Positions 8,192 to 16,902 of a stretch of 64,000 bases of DNA are shown one piece after another. A program made the position numbers and the translations under genes. The stretch lies in the NCBI GenBank assembly GCA_009841145.1, contig VXMJ01000041.1, forward strand, positions 1-64,000, given 5' to 3'. The notes under the pieces are model-generated. The model saw nothing but the letters and a program-made list of their open reading frames with translations, made no database searches and was not told the DNA's origin. The stretch comes from Caldilineaceae bacterium SB0661_bin_34. Its GTDB lineage: Bacteria > Chloroflexota > Anaerolineae > Caldilineales > Caldilineaceae. Position 1 is the stretch's first letter, and the number at the start of each line of letters is the position of its first letter.

Positions 8192-9376
8192 ATGCAAATC
8201 GCCGACGTGCGCGTCCTTCAACTAGAAGGCGTGCTGGAACACGATGGGCCGTTCTGGGAAGAACGCCTGATCCGTCCAATCGACATCTACCCCGAGCACA
8301 AGCACGAAACCCGCGAGAATATGTTGGAGCAGACTCCGGGTTGTCTGCATCTGCAGCCGTGTTTCCTTGAGATTGAGGCGGACACGGGGGAGGTCGGCAT
8401 TGGCGGTCCGTTCGGGGAAACCGAAGGCCGCATCATTCTGTCGTCCTTCCGGCCCCTGCTGATGGGCCAGGATGCCCTAGCCATCGAACGGATTTGGGAC
8501 AGGCTTTACCGGTCGGCGGTCCATGGCCGCAAAGGCATCGAGATGATGGCCCTGAGCGTGGTGGACTGCGCCTTGTGGGACCTGAAGGGCATTCATTTCA
8601 ACGCTCCGGTCTGCTCGCTGCTGGGTGGTCCGGTGCGAACCGAAGTGCCCGCCTATGCAAGTGCACTGGGCTACTCCCTGGAACCCGACCTGGTTGCGGA
8701 GCGCGTACGCATGATTGCGGATCTGGGATACCGGGCGACCAAGTGGTTTTTCCGGCACGGACCGCACGACGGGCGGGAGGGCCGCCGCCTGAACCTGGAA
8801 CTGGTCCGCACGCTGCGGGAGACGGCCGGTCCCGACATCGATATCATGCTGGACTGCTGGATGAGCTGGGACGTGCCCTACGTCATCGACATGTCGAGGC
8901 GGCTCGAGGAGTTCCAGCCGCGCTGGCTGGAGGAGCCGGTGTTGCCCGACAAGGTGGACCAGTATGCCCAAATCCGGGCCGAGTCCAGGATCCCGATCTC
9001 CGGCGGCGAGCACGAGTACACGCGCTGGGGCCTGCACCAGTTGATGCAAAAACGGGCCTGCGATGTCTTGCAGCCCGACATCTACTGGGCCGGTGGCATT
9101 TCCGAGATGATGAAAATCTGTGCCTTGGCTTCGGCCTACGACCTGCCGGTCATTCCGCACGGCCATTCCACTCCGGCCTCCATCCACTTGATTGCGGCCT
9201 GGCCGGTGGCGACCTGCCCGATGCTCGAGTATCTGATCAAGTGGAATGCGGTCCACCAGTTCTTCCTGAAGCATCCGGTTCATCCGGAGGGCGGCATGGT
9301 GAGCGTGCCCGACACGCCGGGCTTGGGCATGGAGTTGGACCGGGACAAGGCCGATCGCGTGACGGTTCTCGGTTGA
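8192..9376 (+). CDS. Enolase-superfamily sugar acid dehydratase, L-rhamnonate dehydratase-like
   Basis: A 394-residue mandelate racemase/muconate lactonizing enzyme family protein. The layout is an N-terminal capping domain, then a TIM barrel. Metal-ligand blocks are visible: LDCWMSWDV (D221), WLEEP (E247/E248) and ISGGEHE. The PHGHS motif near the end supplies the catalytic histidine. HGPHDG and LDCWMS resemble L-rhamnonate dehydratase, which removes water from a sugar acid to give a 2-keto-3-deoxy acid. The ATG at 8192 was preferred over an in-frame start at 8120 because the protein then begins with the usual MQIADVRVLQ. Substrate is not certain. Confidence 0.75.
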   Translation: MQIADVRVLQLEGVLEHDGPFWEERLIRPIDIYPEHKHETRENMLEQTPGCLHLQPCFLEIEADTGEVGIGGPFGETEGRIILSSFRPLLMGQDALAIERIWDRLYRSAVHGRKGIEMMALSVVDCALWDLKGIHFNAPVCSLLGGPVRTEVPAYASALGYSLEPDLVAERVRMIADLGYRATKWFFRHGPHDGREGRRLNLELVRTLRETAGPDIDIMLDCWMSWDVPYVIDMSRRLEEFQPRWLEEPVLPDKVDQYAQIRAESRIPISGGEHEYTRWGLHQLMQKRACDVLQPDIYWAGGISEMMKICALASAYDLPVIPHGHSTPASIHLIAAWPVATCPMLEYLIKWNAVHQFFLKHPVHPEGGMVSVPDTPGLGMELDRDKADRVTVLG

Positions 9377-9480
9377 CCCGCATGCTGGCGGCCTTCTCCC
9401 AAGAGATCCATCGGACTTCATCTGTCGCGTCGCGCGCAAGGGAATCCACGTGAGGCGTCCGGCAGGATCGATGCGCTCTG

Positions 9481-10974
9481 ATGTCTGACGAACGACACGC
9501 AACCACGGAACAGCCTCCCGAAGGTTCCCGCAAGGGCACGCGGACCTCGTCGTTTGGCTTCTCGCGGCGGGAGGGCCATGACGCAAGCCGTTTCTATGAA
9601 CGGTTCGAATCCCCGGTCATTGAGGATGCCGAGGAGGTGCAGGGGAGCGAGACGACGATCAATCACCTTTGGGTGGGCGACGCCCGCGACATGGATGCTT
9701 GCATCGCGGCCGAGCCCGGGTCTCCGGTGTTGGCCGACAACTCCGTCGCCCTGGTGGTCACGTCACCGCCCTACTTCGCCGGCAAGGACTATGAAATCGA
9801 GCTGGGCAAGGGCGAGGTGCCTTCGGATTACCGGTCCTACCTGATCCTGCTCAGGGATGTGTTTGCCGAGTGTCTGCGCAAACTGGAGCCTGGCGGTCGG
9901 ATTGCGGTCAATGTTGCCAACCTGGGGCGCAAGCCCTACCGATCGCTGACGGCCGAAGTGATTCGGATTCTGGAGGGCCTTGGTTTTCTCCTGCGCGGCG
10001 AAATCGTCTGGGTCAAGGCCCGCGCCCTGGGCGGTTCCTGTACCTGGGGCAGCTTCCAAAGCCCGGCCAACCCCGTGATTCGGGATACCACGGAGCGCAT
10101 CGTGATTGCCAGCAAGGGTCGGTTTGACCGGGCGGTCCCCAGAGCGCGGCGTGCCAAGCGCAACCTGCCGCACATCGGCACGATGACCAAGGAAGACTTC
10201 ATGGAGTACACGACTGATGTCTGGGAAATCCCGGCCGAGAGCGCGTCGCGCGTGGGCCATCCCGCACCGTTTCCGGTGGAGCTTCCCAGAAGACTGATAG
10301 AGCTGTACACCTACAAGGACGATGTGGTCCTGGACCCGTTCCTTGGATCGGGCACAACGGCCCTGGCCGCGGTGCAGACAGGCCGGCAGTTTGCCGGATT
10401 CGATCTGGACCCCGACTATATCGCCCTGGCCCACGAAAGGCTGCAGGGTCCCGAATTGACGGATTGGGCAGGTACCGGAGCGGCCTTGGTGCCCGGAGGC
10501 AGACCATCGAAGGAGTTTGCAACGGTGGAGGAACTGATGGATGCCGCTGCCGACCGCGGTCTGCGCAGTGCGGAAATCGGAGAGGCCCTGCTCCGGTTGT
10601 GCGGATTTGAAGTGGAGTGGAAGAACCGCAAACTGACTGCACAGGGCATTGACGTGGACTTCGTGGCCAGGACACCGGGCGGGCGGCGCGTGAACGTGTT
10701 GCTGGGGGGTCCCAATTCCGGCAACAGACCCGGTCTCAAACGGGCTGATGTGTTGTGGAAGGTGTTGGGCAAGGCCGCGGTGCTTTCCGCCGTGCCGGAG
10801 GATGAACGTTGCCCGTTGCTGGTTTTGACAACGGAGTTGCCCAGGGCCGGGAGTCCCGAGGCCAAGGCCCTAAGGAACGTCACAGGTCCGGGTAGGCCCA
10901 TTGCCGCGGTGATAGACATGCTGGTCCTGATGGACGCGGCATTGCTGGAGCAACTGGCCCGCGAATGGTCATGA
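9481..10974 (+). CDS. Beta-class site-specific DNA methyltransferase with extra C-terminal domain
   Basis: A 497-residue protein. Motif IV TSPPY (94-98) precedes the AdoMet-binding motif I DPFLGSGTT (285-293), the order of beta-class enzymes. TSPPY is commonest in N4-cytosine methyltransferases. The target-recognition region lies between the motifs. After about residue 330 the protein continues for roughly 165 residues with a part I do not recognise (GIDVDFVARTPGGRRVNV, later RADVLWKVLGKAAVL). No restriction endonuclease gene adjoins it, so it is either a solitary methyltransferase or carries its partner function in this tail. Its place among toxin and defence genes fits an accessory role. 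Confidence 0.8.
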   Translation: MSDERHATTEQPPEGSRKGTRTSSFGFSRREGHDASRFYERFESPVIEDAEEVQGSETTINHLWVGDARDMDACIAAEPGSPVLADNSVALVVTSPPYFAGKDYEIELGKGEVPSDYRSYLILLRDVFAECLRKLEPGGRIAVNVANLGRKPYRSLTAEVIRILEGLGFLLRGEIVWVKARALGGSCTWGSFQSPANPVIRDTTERIVIASKGRFDRAVPRARRAKRNLPHIGTMTKEDFMEYTTDVWEIPAESASRVGHPAPFPVELPRRLIELYTYKDDVVLDPFLGSGTTALAAVQTGRQFAGFDLDPDYIALAHERLQGPELTDWAGTGAALVPGGRPSKEFATVEELMDAAADRGLRSAEIGEALLRLCGFEVEWKNRKLTAQGIDVDFVARTPGGRRVNVLLGGPNSGNRPGLKRADVLWKVLGKAAVLSAVPEDERCPLLVLTTELPRAGSPEAKALRNVTGPGRPIAAVIDMLVLMDAALLEQLAREWS

Positions 10975-11057
10975 CGGAGGCTCTGCACAGCGTAGGGAAG
11001 CCGCATTCTTATTGTTTGACAGGCCCCTGAACAGGTACCTGTCGTTCCAATCGGCCC

Positions 11058-11130
11058 GCTTGCGCTTGGAGGTGAAACCGCCCTTGGCAGTGGTTTCACG
11101 GCGCAGGTGGAAGTATTGCGAGTGGCTGTT
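11058..11130 (-). pseudogene. Fragment of an unidentified gene (TAK-KRK repeat copy 1)
   Basis: Minus-strand translation gives RRETTAKGGFTSKRKRADW followed by NDRYLF. A similar fragment (REITAKNGIAAKRKPV) occurs on the minus strand at 14261-14315, and the underlying DNA is recognisably related. Both seem to be the tail of the same decayed gene. I cannot name the family. Confidence 0.35.
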
Positions 11131-11206
11131 CCAACACCATCAAAGTTCGCTGCACGATTAGAATCAATGCGTTGGCAGATATGGCGTAGATGTTGAGAGT
11201 TGACCG

Positions 11207-11452
11207 ATGATTGCGAGAATTCCATTGGTCTTGGAGCCGCAGTCTGAAGGGGGGTACACCGTTACCTCTCCTCTGCTGCCGGAACTGGTTACCGAGGGCG
11301 ACACCATAGCCGAGGTTCTGGCAAACGTGGAGGATGCCTTCGCCGCGGTCGTGGAGATTTACCAGGACCGCGGCTGTTCATTGCCGGCGGGTATATACAT
11401 GGACGATGTCAGTGGCCCGGTATCCGTTGAGGCCGTTGTCTCCGTTCCATGA
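11207..11452 (+). CDS. hicB: HicB-family antitoxin
   Basis: An 81-residue HicB-like protein with the partial RNase H fold opening typical of the family: a strand-rich start (ARIPLVLEPQSEGGYTVTSP), LLPELVTEGDT, then the helix EVLANVEDAFAAVVEIYQDRG. HicB neutralises HicA by direct binding. In this short version there is no separate C-terminal DNA-binding domain, so autoregulation may be weak or rely on the complex. Its stop overlaps the ATG of the following hicA by four bases (ATGA). Confidence 0.85.
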   Translation: MIARIPLVLEPQSEGGYTVTSPLLPELVTEGDTIAEVLANVEDAFAAVVEIYQDRGCSLPAGIYMDDVSGPVSVEAVVSVP

Positions 11453-11661
11453 GATACCGGGAGGTCGCCAGGAAGCTGGTCAGGCTGGGATGTTACGAGG
11501 TTCCCAGGCGCGGCGGCGGCTCTCATCGGAAGTGGCATAACCCCCAAGTTCAAAAGGATGCTACGCTCCCGGACTGGGGCAGTCGGGATCTGAAAATCGG
11601 AACTCTGCGCGCGGCCATCAGACAGTTGGGCATAGACTGGTCGGAGTTTCAGGCGTCATAG
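11449..11661 (+). CDS. hicA: HicA-family mRNA interferase toxin
   Basis: A 70-residue double-stranded-RNA-binding-like toxin. It shows the family order KLVRLGCYEVPRRGGGSHRKW, with the catalytic histidine at residue 26, then a basic strand and a C-terminal helix (GTLRAAIRQLGIDWSEF). HicA cleaves mRNA when free of HicB. The gene follows hicB with an ATGA overlap, the reverse of the commonest hicA-hicB order. It appears full length with all core residues, so the pair is probably functional. Confidence 0.88.
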   Translation: MRYREVARKLVRLGCYEVPRRGGGSHRKWHNPQVQKDATLPDWGSRDLKIGTLRAAIRQLGIDWSEFQAS

Positions 11662-12232
11662 CATTCAGCGGCTGCCAATAGCCCTTGCGTCGCAAGCTCT
11701 ATTCTTCCGGAGCTGCTGGCAGGACATCCCCCAGTAGGAGTCGTTGGGCGTGGTTCACCGAGTGGCAGGTCTTGGCTGAAAGTAGGGAGAACAGCCAAGA
11801 CTTGATGCCAGTCAGCAGAATCGGACGGCCCGCCGGTAGCCGATGTTGCCGTAAGGCACCGCGACCGCCAAGTACTGGTGAATGGCAGCCGTGGCCCGTG
11901 TCGTATACGGAACCTGCGGACGCTGGGCTGCCACCGGAATCGGACCCTTTCACCCACAAGGCGGGATGCGGCCGGCACACGCTTCGGGTTCGGGGATGCC
12001 GATGCCGGAACCGGACCAAAATCAACGGGATTGAACAGTGCCCTTCCTTGGTGCTTGGCGTCGGCCGGACTGCGGTCCAAGTCTTCAAGCTGTAGAATCG
12101 CTTAGGCCCGGAAAGACGCGCTCCGGCCAGAAGCCAAATTTGAACGTCGGAGCGCTCGTGGGGAGTTGCTGCCGAAGGGGTTGTGCATCCGGGTGCCTCT
12201 GCTTGTCCGGACCCAGTGAGGATTGAGATTCA
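11662..12232. other. Intergenic region with one dispersed-repeat copy
   Basis: About 570 bases with no gene I can support. It contains copy A of the dispersed repeat at 11995-12042. The remaining small frames look random. Confidence 0.4.
11995..12042 (+). repeat. Dispersed repeat, copy A
   Basis: Contains accaaaatcaacgggattga followed by acagtgcc. Related copies lie at 16511-16547, 61510-61560 (inverted) and 63286-63323. The tract gatgccgatg just before the core is also shared with the 61510 copy. Confidence 0.55.
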
Positions 12233-13036
12233 ATGAGCTTTGACTACTCCAACAAGGTCGTGATTGTCACCGGCGGGGCCAAGGGCATTGGCCGGGGGAT
12301 CAGCCTGGCCTTTGGCGCGGCCGGGGCCACCGTCGTCAGCGCCGATGTGGATGAGCCGGCCGGAGCGGACCTGACTGCCGCCGCAGCGGACCTTGACGGT
12401 TCCGTGCACTTCGTGGCGATCGACGTGTCAACGGCCGACGGTTGTCGGTCCCTGGTTGAGACCACCATGGATATCGGGGGCCGGGTCGATGTCGTCTGCA
12501 ACAATGTCGGCATTCAGCCCATGTCCTCGTATGTCCGGGCCCATGAGCTTCCGGAGGAGGCTTGGGACCGGATTCTTGACGTAAACCTGAAGAGCGCCTT
12601 TTTGATGGCGAAGTACGCGATCCCGCATATGCAGGCCCAGGGCGGGGGTGTCATCATCAACACGGCCAGTGTTCAGGGTCTGCAGTCCGCACCAATGGTG
12701 TCGGCCTATGCTGCCAGCAAAGGGGGTCTCCTTTCCCTCACGCAGCAGTTGTCGCTCGATTATGCCGTGGACAACATCCGGGTGTTGTCCGTAAACCCGG
12801 GCACCATTGATACACCCTTGGTGGCCGAAGCCGCGGCGGCCAGTGTACGACCGGGCGTAACCTCGCTCCAGGACCTGCGCGACAGTTGGGCGGAGAGCCA
12901 TCCCATCGGCCGTATTGGGCAACCCGAGGACATCGCGCGCGTGGTGTTGTTCCTGGCTTCCGACGACGCCTCGTTCATGACCGGTTCGTGGGTCAACGTG
13001 GACGGCGGCATGATGGCCAAGGGTGCTTGGGCCTGA
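12233..13036 (+). CDS. SDR-family NAD(P)-dependent oxidoreductase
   Basis: A 267-residue classical short-chain dehydrogenase. It has the nucleotide-binding motif VTGGAKGIGRG (near residue 12), an acidic residue after the second strand (SADVDEP) that favours NAD, the NNVG motif, the catalytic serine in NTASVQG and the catalytic YxxxK in YAASK. The C-terminus (SWVNVDGGMMAKG) is typical. It likely oxidises a secondary alcohol on a sugar or acid. The 2-hydroxyacid dehydrogenase that starts 65 bp downstream on the same strand suggests co-expression. Substrate unknown. Confidence 0.85.
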   Translation: MSFDYSNKVVIVTGGAKGIGRGISLAFGAAGATVVSADVDEPAGADLTAAAADLDGSVHFVAIDVSTADGCRSLVETTMDIGGRVDVVCNNVGIQPMSSYVRAHELPEEAWDRILDVNLKSAFLMAKYAIPHMQAQGGGVIINTASVQGLQSAPMVSAYAASKGGLLSLTQQLSLDYAVDNIRVLSVNPGTIDTPLVAEAAAASVRPGVTSLQDLRDSWAESHPIGRIGQPEDIARVVLFLASDDASFMTGSWVNVDGGMMAKGAWA

Positions 13037-13100
13037 CCAGATCGAGGGCAGGTCGCCCCGGTCGTCCGAGTAGCCCTTCTCACATTTCTGTGGTGATGCG

Positions 13101-14051
13101 ATGAAGTTTCTGATCTTTCCGGCTGTCCCATCCGATGAGTTGGACCTGATCAAAGCCAAGGCCGGTCAATGCGAGGTGGTGAACGCCGCATCTCTGTCCG
13201 AAGCGGAGGCCCACATCGCGGATGCCGACGGGTTCTACGGTGCCTTGACTCCTGAGCTGTTTGCACAAGCGGACCAACTCCGTTGGGTGCAGGCCCCAGT
13301 GGCGGGGGTTGAGCATTACGTGTTTCCTGCCCTGGCCGAGAGCGATGTGGTCTTTACCAATATGGCTGGCATCTACAGCGATGTCATCGCCGACCACGCC
13401 CTGACCTATCTGTTGATGTTCGCCCGGGGTTTTCACGTCTACCGGACGGCCCAGGCGCAACGGGTTTGGGACAAGAACGCCCCGGTGCGCCACTTGGCGG
13501 ACTGCACTGTGGCCGTGGTGGGGCTCGGCGGGATTGGTGCGGCGACCGCCAAGCGGGCCAAGGCCCTCGAAACCCATGTGTTGGGCGTGGAAGTGCGTCC
13601 CATCGACAAGCCGGAAGGAGTCGACGAACTCGCGGGCATCGAGGACCTTGACGAAGTGCTGCAACGGGCCGACTTTGTGATTTTGTGCGTCCCGCACACC
13701 CCGGAGACCGTGAACCTGATCACCGCCCGGGAACTGAACCTGATGAAGCCGAGTGCCTACCTGATCAATATCTGCCGGGGCGTGGTGGTAAACCTCGACG
13801 ACCTGACGCAGGCGTTGCAGGCGGGGCGGATTGCGGGCGCGGGACTTGATGTCTTTGCCATTGAGCCACTGCCGGAGAGCCATCCACTCTGGGCCATGGA
13901 GAACGTCATCATCACACCCCATGTTGCTGCCCGCGGCCCGCACATTCGGGAGCGTCACATCCGGGTGGTGGCGGACAATCTGGCACGCTTTGCCGCGGGT
14001 CGTCCCCTGCACAACGTCACGAACAAGCGACGCTGGTTTCTGGCCCACTGA
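13101..14051 (+). CDS. D-2-hydroxyacid dehydrogenase family protein
   Basis: A 316-residue protein with the formate/glycerate dehydrogenase fold. The NAD-binding motif is VGLGGIGAATAKRA. The catalytic arginine is in NICRGVVVN, the glutamate in AIEPLPESHPLW and the histidine in ITPHVAARG. It should interconvert a 2-oxo acid and a D-2-hydroxy acid. Adjacent to the SDR gene, it may serve the same catabolic route. I cannot assign the substrate from sequence alone. Confidence 0.85.
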   Translation: MKFLIFPAVPSDELDLIKAKAGQCEVVNAASLSEAEAHIADADGFYGALTPELFAQADQLRWVQAPVAGVEHYVFPALAESDVVFTNMAGIYSDVIADHALTYLLMFARGFHVYRTAQAQRVWDKNAPVRHLADCTVAVVGLGGIGAATAKRAKALETHVLGVEVRPIDKPEGVDELAGIEDLDEVLQRADFVILCVPHTPETVNLITARELNLMKPSAYLINICRGVVVNLDDLTQALQAGRIAGAGLDVFAIEPLPESHPLWAMENVIITPHVAARGPHIRERHIRVVADNLARFAAGRPLHNVTNKRRWFLAH

Positions 14052-14612
14052 CCGGACGCAGGCACCCAGTGTCGGTCGCCAATCCCATCACCGGGTCGCC
14101 CGACATCCGAGACCTTGCCCCCTCTTGACTACACTCTGGCCCTTGTGCGTCTCACCCTCTTGATCGGGAATTCCCTTTGGCACGGTCCCTGCCGCGCCCC
14201 AACATGCAAAAGCCCCGCCGCTGGACTCGGCCCGGCTCTGGGTGTTCCTCGGCTATACCGGCTTGCGCTTGGCGGCAATGCCGTTCTTGGCGGTGATCTC
14301 GCGGTGCACCAACAACTTGCATGTTGTTTGTCAAGTAGGAATCGCCGTTGACAAGGGTTCCGTTTGCCAAGGAACTTGGTCCCGGCTCACCGCGTTCAGA
14401 ACGGTGAGCAACTTGCACATGCCAGCCCAGGTACGTGCTCGGCCGCCACCAATCCTGATTGTCCAGCAGGTCTCCCCCGGACACGCCGAACAAGGTTGTA
14501 GAATGAATTCAAGGCTGGCCCGATATCCGGTGAACAAGGTTTTCTGCCAACCTGCCAAGGTCGGCAGATCAATCCGCCCGCAAGGGGTGCCCGCGTTGAT
14601 GGAAGGAGATCC
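14052..14612. other. Intergenic region with gene fragments
   Basis: About 560 bases with no intact gene. The minus strand at 14261-14315 carries copy 2 of the TAK-KRK fragment (REITAKNGIAAKRKPV and a stop), related to 11058-11130. The rest shows nothing I can name. Confidence 0.4.
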
Positions 14613-16433
14613 ATGCCGGCAACACAACTTCCACCCCTGCACCCCAGCGATGCCGACTTTGCCGCCATTCGCCGCCGGGGTGGCTTCTATGTGGACAAGA
14701 CCGGTTTGTTCCGGGACCTGCTTGAGACGTATCCAAGCACCATCTCCAGTCCGCCGCTGACCTGCCGCCACCAGTTCTTGGCGCGTCCGCGGCGGTTCGG
14801 CAAGACGCTGTTGATTAACACGCTGGAGGCCTGGTTCCAAGGGTTGTCGCCGAACCACCCGCAAAATCCCGAAGGCCTGGCCGGCAACCTGGACGGCATG
14901 CCAACGGGCTGGACATCCCCCGCATGGCTGTGGGAGGGTTTGGAGGGGAAAGACCTGCACGGCGTACACGGTTGGCATCCCGCAATCCGCCTGGACCTCT
15001 CCCGTGTCAACAACCCCGACCCCGCAGGCACATACAGGGCCCTGCAGGTCTATCTGGGGGAGGCAATCGGGGTTTGGCACCGCCGCGGAATGCAATGGCT
15101 GTCCAACATGCCCGGAACCCTGCCCCCCGAGTCGCCCTCGGATCTCTTGGTCGCTCTCGTTCGGTCCCTGCAAAAAACCCACGGATGTTCCCCCGTGGTT
15201 TTGGTGGACGAGTACGACGCCCCTGTTGTGAAGCACATCGGCACGGACCGCAATCTACAGCCTGCGGTGGAAGCGCTGCAGGACTTCTTCCGCGCACTGA
15301 AGGACGATGAGGGCCTGCTCTACGGGGTGTTCGTGACGGGCATCACGCGCTTTGCGCGCCACCACCTGTTCTCCGCCGCCAACAACTTCCGCGATATTTC
15401 CGAACTGCCACCGTACGGTGCGCTGTGCGGCTTCACCGAAGACGAAGTGGACCGGGATCTGGCCCCCTACCGGGAGGCCCTGGCGGATATGGAACCGCGG
15501 TTGCGCCACCGCGATATCCTTGCCGACTGGCGAACGCGCTACAACGGCTACCGCTTCTCCCCCCTGCCCGAGGCCCCGCGCGTCTACAACCCCTTCACCC
15601 TGACCAATGGGCTGACCGACGTGCTGGCGGTGGAAGGACTGCGACACCAGGCTGCGGACGGCATCTGGCCGTCCGCCTGGAGCAAGTCGGGGCATCCGGG
15701 TCTCATCGCACGTCTCGCTGCCGACATCCGCCAAGCGTTGCCGGCCGGCGGCCCCGTGGAGGCCCGGGATGCACAGGCCGCCGGGATGGGCGATCTGACC
15801 CATCCGAACTATGCCGACCTCATGGTCGACACCGGCTACTACACTTGGCACGGAGGCGGGGACGCCACGTCTGCCTATCTGAACTTCCCCAACCTGGAAG
15901 TGGCTGAGTCATGGACCCGCGACATCCTGGATCGGGGGAGGTATCCGTCCGACCGGCACGCACAGCTGGTCCCCGATCTGAAGGCGGCCCTGGCAGCCGG
16001 GGACGTGAAGGGTGCCTTCCACCAACGCCTGGAGGACTACCTTTTCCACTTCTTGTTTCACAATCTGCGGAGCGAGGACACCTTCCGCACCCTATTGCAG
16101 TCCCTGCTGCTGCAAATGGGACTGCCCACGCAGTCGGAGAAGTCCACGCTGGGTGGACGCTCCGACCATGAAATCCGGTTTGGCAATCGGATGTATGTCT
16201 TCGAGGTGAAGTACAACAAGTCCCTCGTCGCGGCCCGCAGGCAGATTCGGGACCGGCAGTACGGACGCGAACACCTGAACCGCGGGTTGGAAGTGGTGGC
16301 CGTATCCCTGAACCTCCGTCGCAACAAGAACGACATCACTCTGGAGTGCGAAACGGACGTCTTGGGCGAACTGCTGGGAATACGCGACGAGGTCCTGCCA
16401 GAGGGCGGAGGAACCTTCCTGGACCCGGGGTGA
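14613..16433 (+). CDS. AAA-ATPase-like / PD-(D/E)XK nuclease family protein
   Basis: A 606-residue protein with two parts. The N-terminal AAA-ATPase-like domain (PF09820 type) starts FYVDKTGLFRDLLE, has a P-loop variant RPRRFGKTLL near residue 60 and a Walker B-like VVLVDEYDAPV near 198. The C-terminal PD-(D/E)XK domain (PF08011 type) has D in DHEIRF and ExK in FEVKYN near 529. Such proteins are abundant in Bacteroidetes, Clostridia and Chloroflexi and their role is unknown; a selfish or defence-related role has been proposed. The start is supported by AGGAG a few bases upstream of the ATG. It is full length, with no visible partner gene. Confidence 0.85.
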   Translation: MPATQLPPLHPSDADFAAIRRRGGFYVDKTGLFRDLLETYPSTISSPPLTCRHQFLARPRRFGKTLLINTLEAWFQGLSPNHPQNPEGLAGNLDGMPTGWTSPAWLWEGLEGKDLHGVHGWHPAIRLDLSRVNNPDPAGTYRALQVYLGEAIGVWHRRGMQWLSNMPGTLPPESPSDLLVALVRSLQKTHGCSPVVLVDEYDAPVVKHIGTDRNLQPAVEALQDFFRALKDDEGLLYGVFVTGITRFARHHLFSAANNFRDISELPPYGALCGFTEDEVDRDLAPYREALADMEPRLRHRDILADWRTRYNGYRFSPLPEAPRVYNPFTLTNGLTDVLAVEGLRHQAADGIWPSAWSKSGHPGLIARLAADIRQALPAGGPVEARDAQAAGMGDLTHPNYADLMVDTGYYTWHGGGDATSAYLNFPNLEVAESWTRDILDRGRYPSDRHAQLVPDLKAALAAGDVKGAFHQRLEDYLFHFLFHNLRSEDTFRTLLQSLLLQMGLPTQSEKSTLGGRSDHEIRFGNRMYVFEVKYNKSLVAARRQIRDRQYGREHLNRGLEVVAVSLNLRRNKNDITLECETDVLGELLGIRDEVLPEGGGTFLDPG

Positions 16434-16510
16434 TATTGAGGCAGTCCACGACGACGGGTCCTCTTTGGTCGTCTTGGCAACACCATGGCAGGGACCCCTC
16501 GTCATCTGTG

Positions 16511-16547
16511 CGACCGGAACCAATATCAACGAGAGCGAAACAGTGCC
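16511..16547 (+). repeat. Dispersed repeat, copy B
   Basis: Contains ggaaccaatatcaacgagag followed by cgaaacagtgcc, matching the core of the copies at 11995, 61510 and 63286. Confidence 0.55.
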
Positions 16548-16680
16548 TGTCAGGGCAATCGCTGGATTTCAGTGGGACGGCTTGTCTAGCCCTGCAATCG
16601 AGAGGTCAGGAGTGGCTGTTCTGCCCGGCGACGGCGGAGACGCGTGGTCGCAAAGCTTGACACCCCTCTCAACACTTTGA

Positions 16681-16872
16681 TGCTCGGTCGGATTCACGTC
16701 GCGATGCTGTTGCAGGCATCGGGCCACAGAACGGCCTTGCGCTCTCTCCTACGCGCCGAACAGGAACGCGGTCCCGCCTTCCTGTGCCTGATCAACGCGC
16801 TCACGGTGCTTTGTTCATGGGGCAGCGACCAAAAGCAGCTGCTGGCCGCAATGCTGCTCGCGGTTCCCTAAC
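16681..16872 (+). pseudogene. C-terminal fragment resembling DUF1156 methyltransferase tails
   Basis: A short frame (LGRIHVAMLLQASGHRTALR, later FLCLINALTVLCSWGSDQKQ and LLAAMLLAVP) ends in a stop at about 16871. The pattern of a helical stretch followed by a LINAL/LAxAL segment and a final LLxAMLLAVP resembles the C-terminal end of DUF1156-containing adenine methyltransferases as I remember them. The rest of such a gene is absent, so I treat it as a remnant. It could instead be a small orphan gene. Confidence 0.4.
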
Positions 16873-16902
16873 TTGGAAACAACAGCCTTCGGAGGTGACA
16901 GC

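Noticed and set aside
9607-9621. ggttcgaatcccc, like a tRNA T-loop
   Set aside because: It lies inside the methyltransferase gene and no D-arm, anticodon arm or acceptor stem can be drawn around it.
11078-11100. gtgaaacc...ggtttcac hairpin as a terminator
   Set aside because: Only 8 bp with a long loop, no T-run, and the sequence is explained by the decayed coding fragment there.
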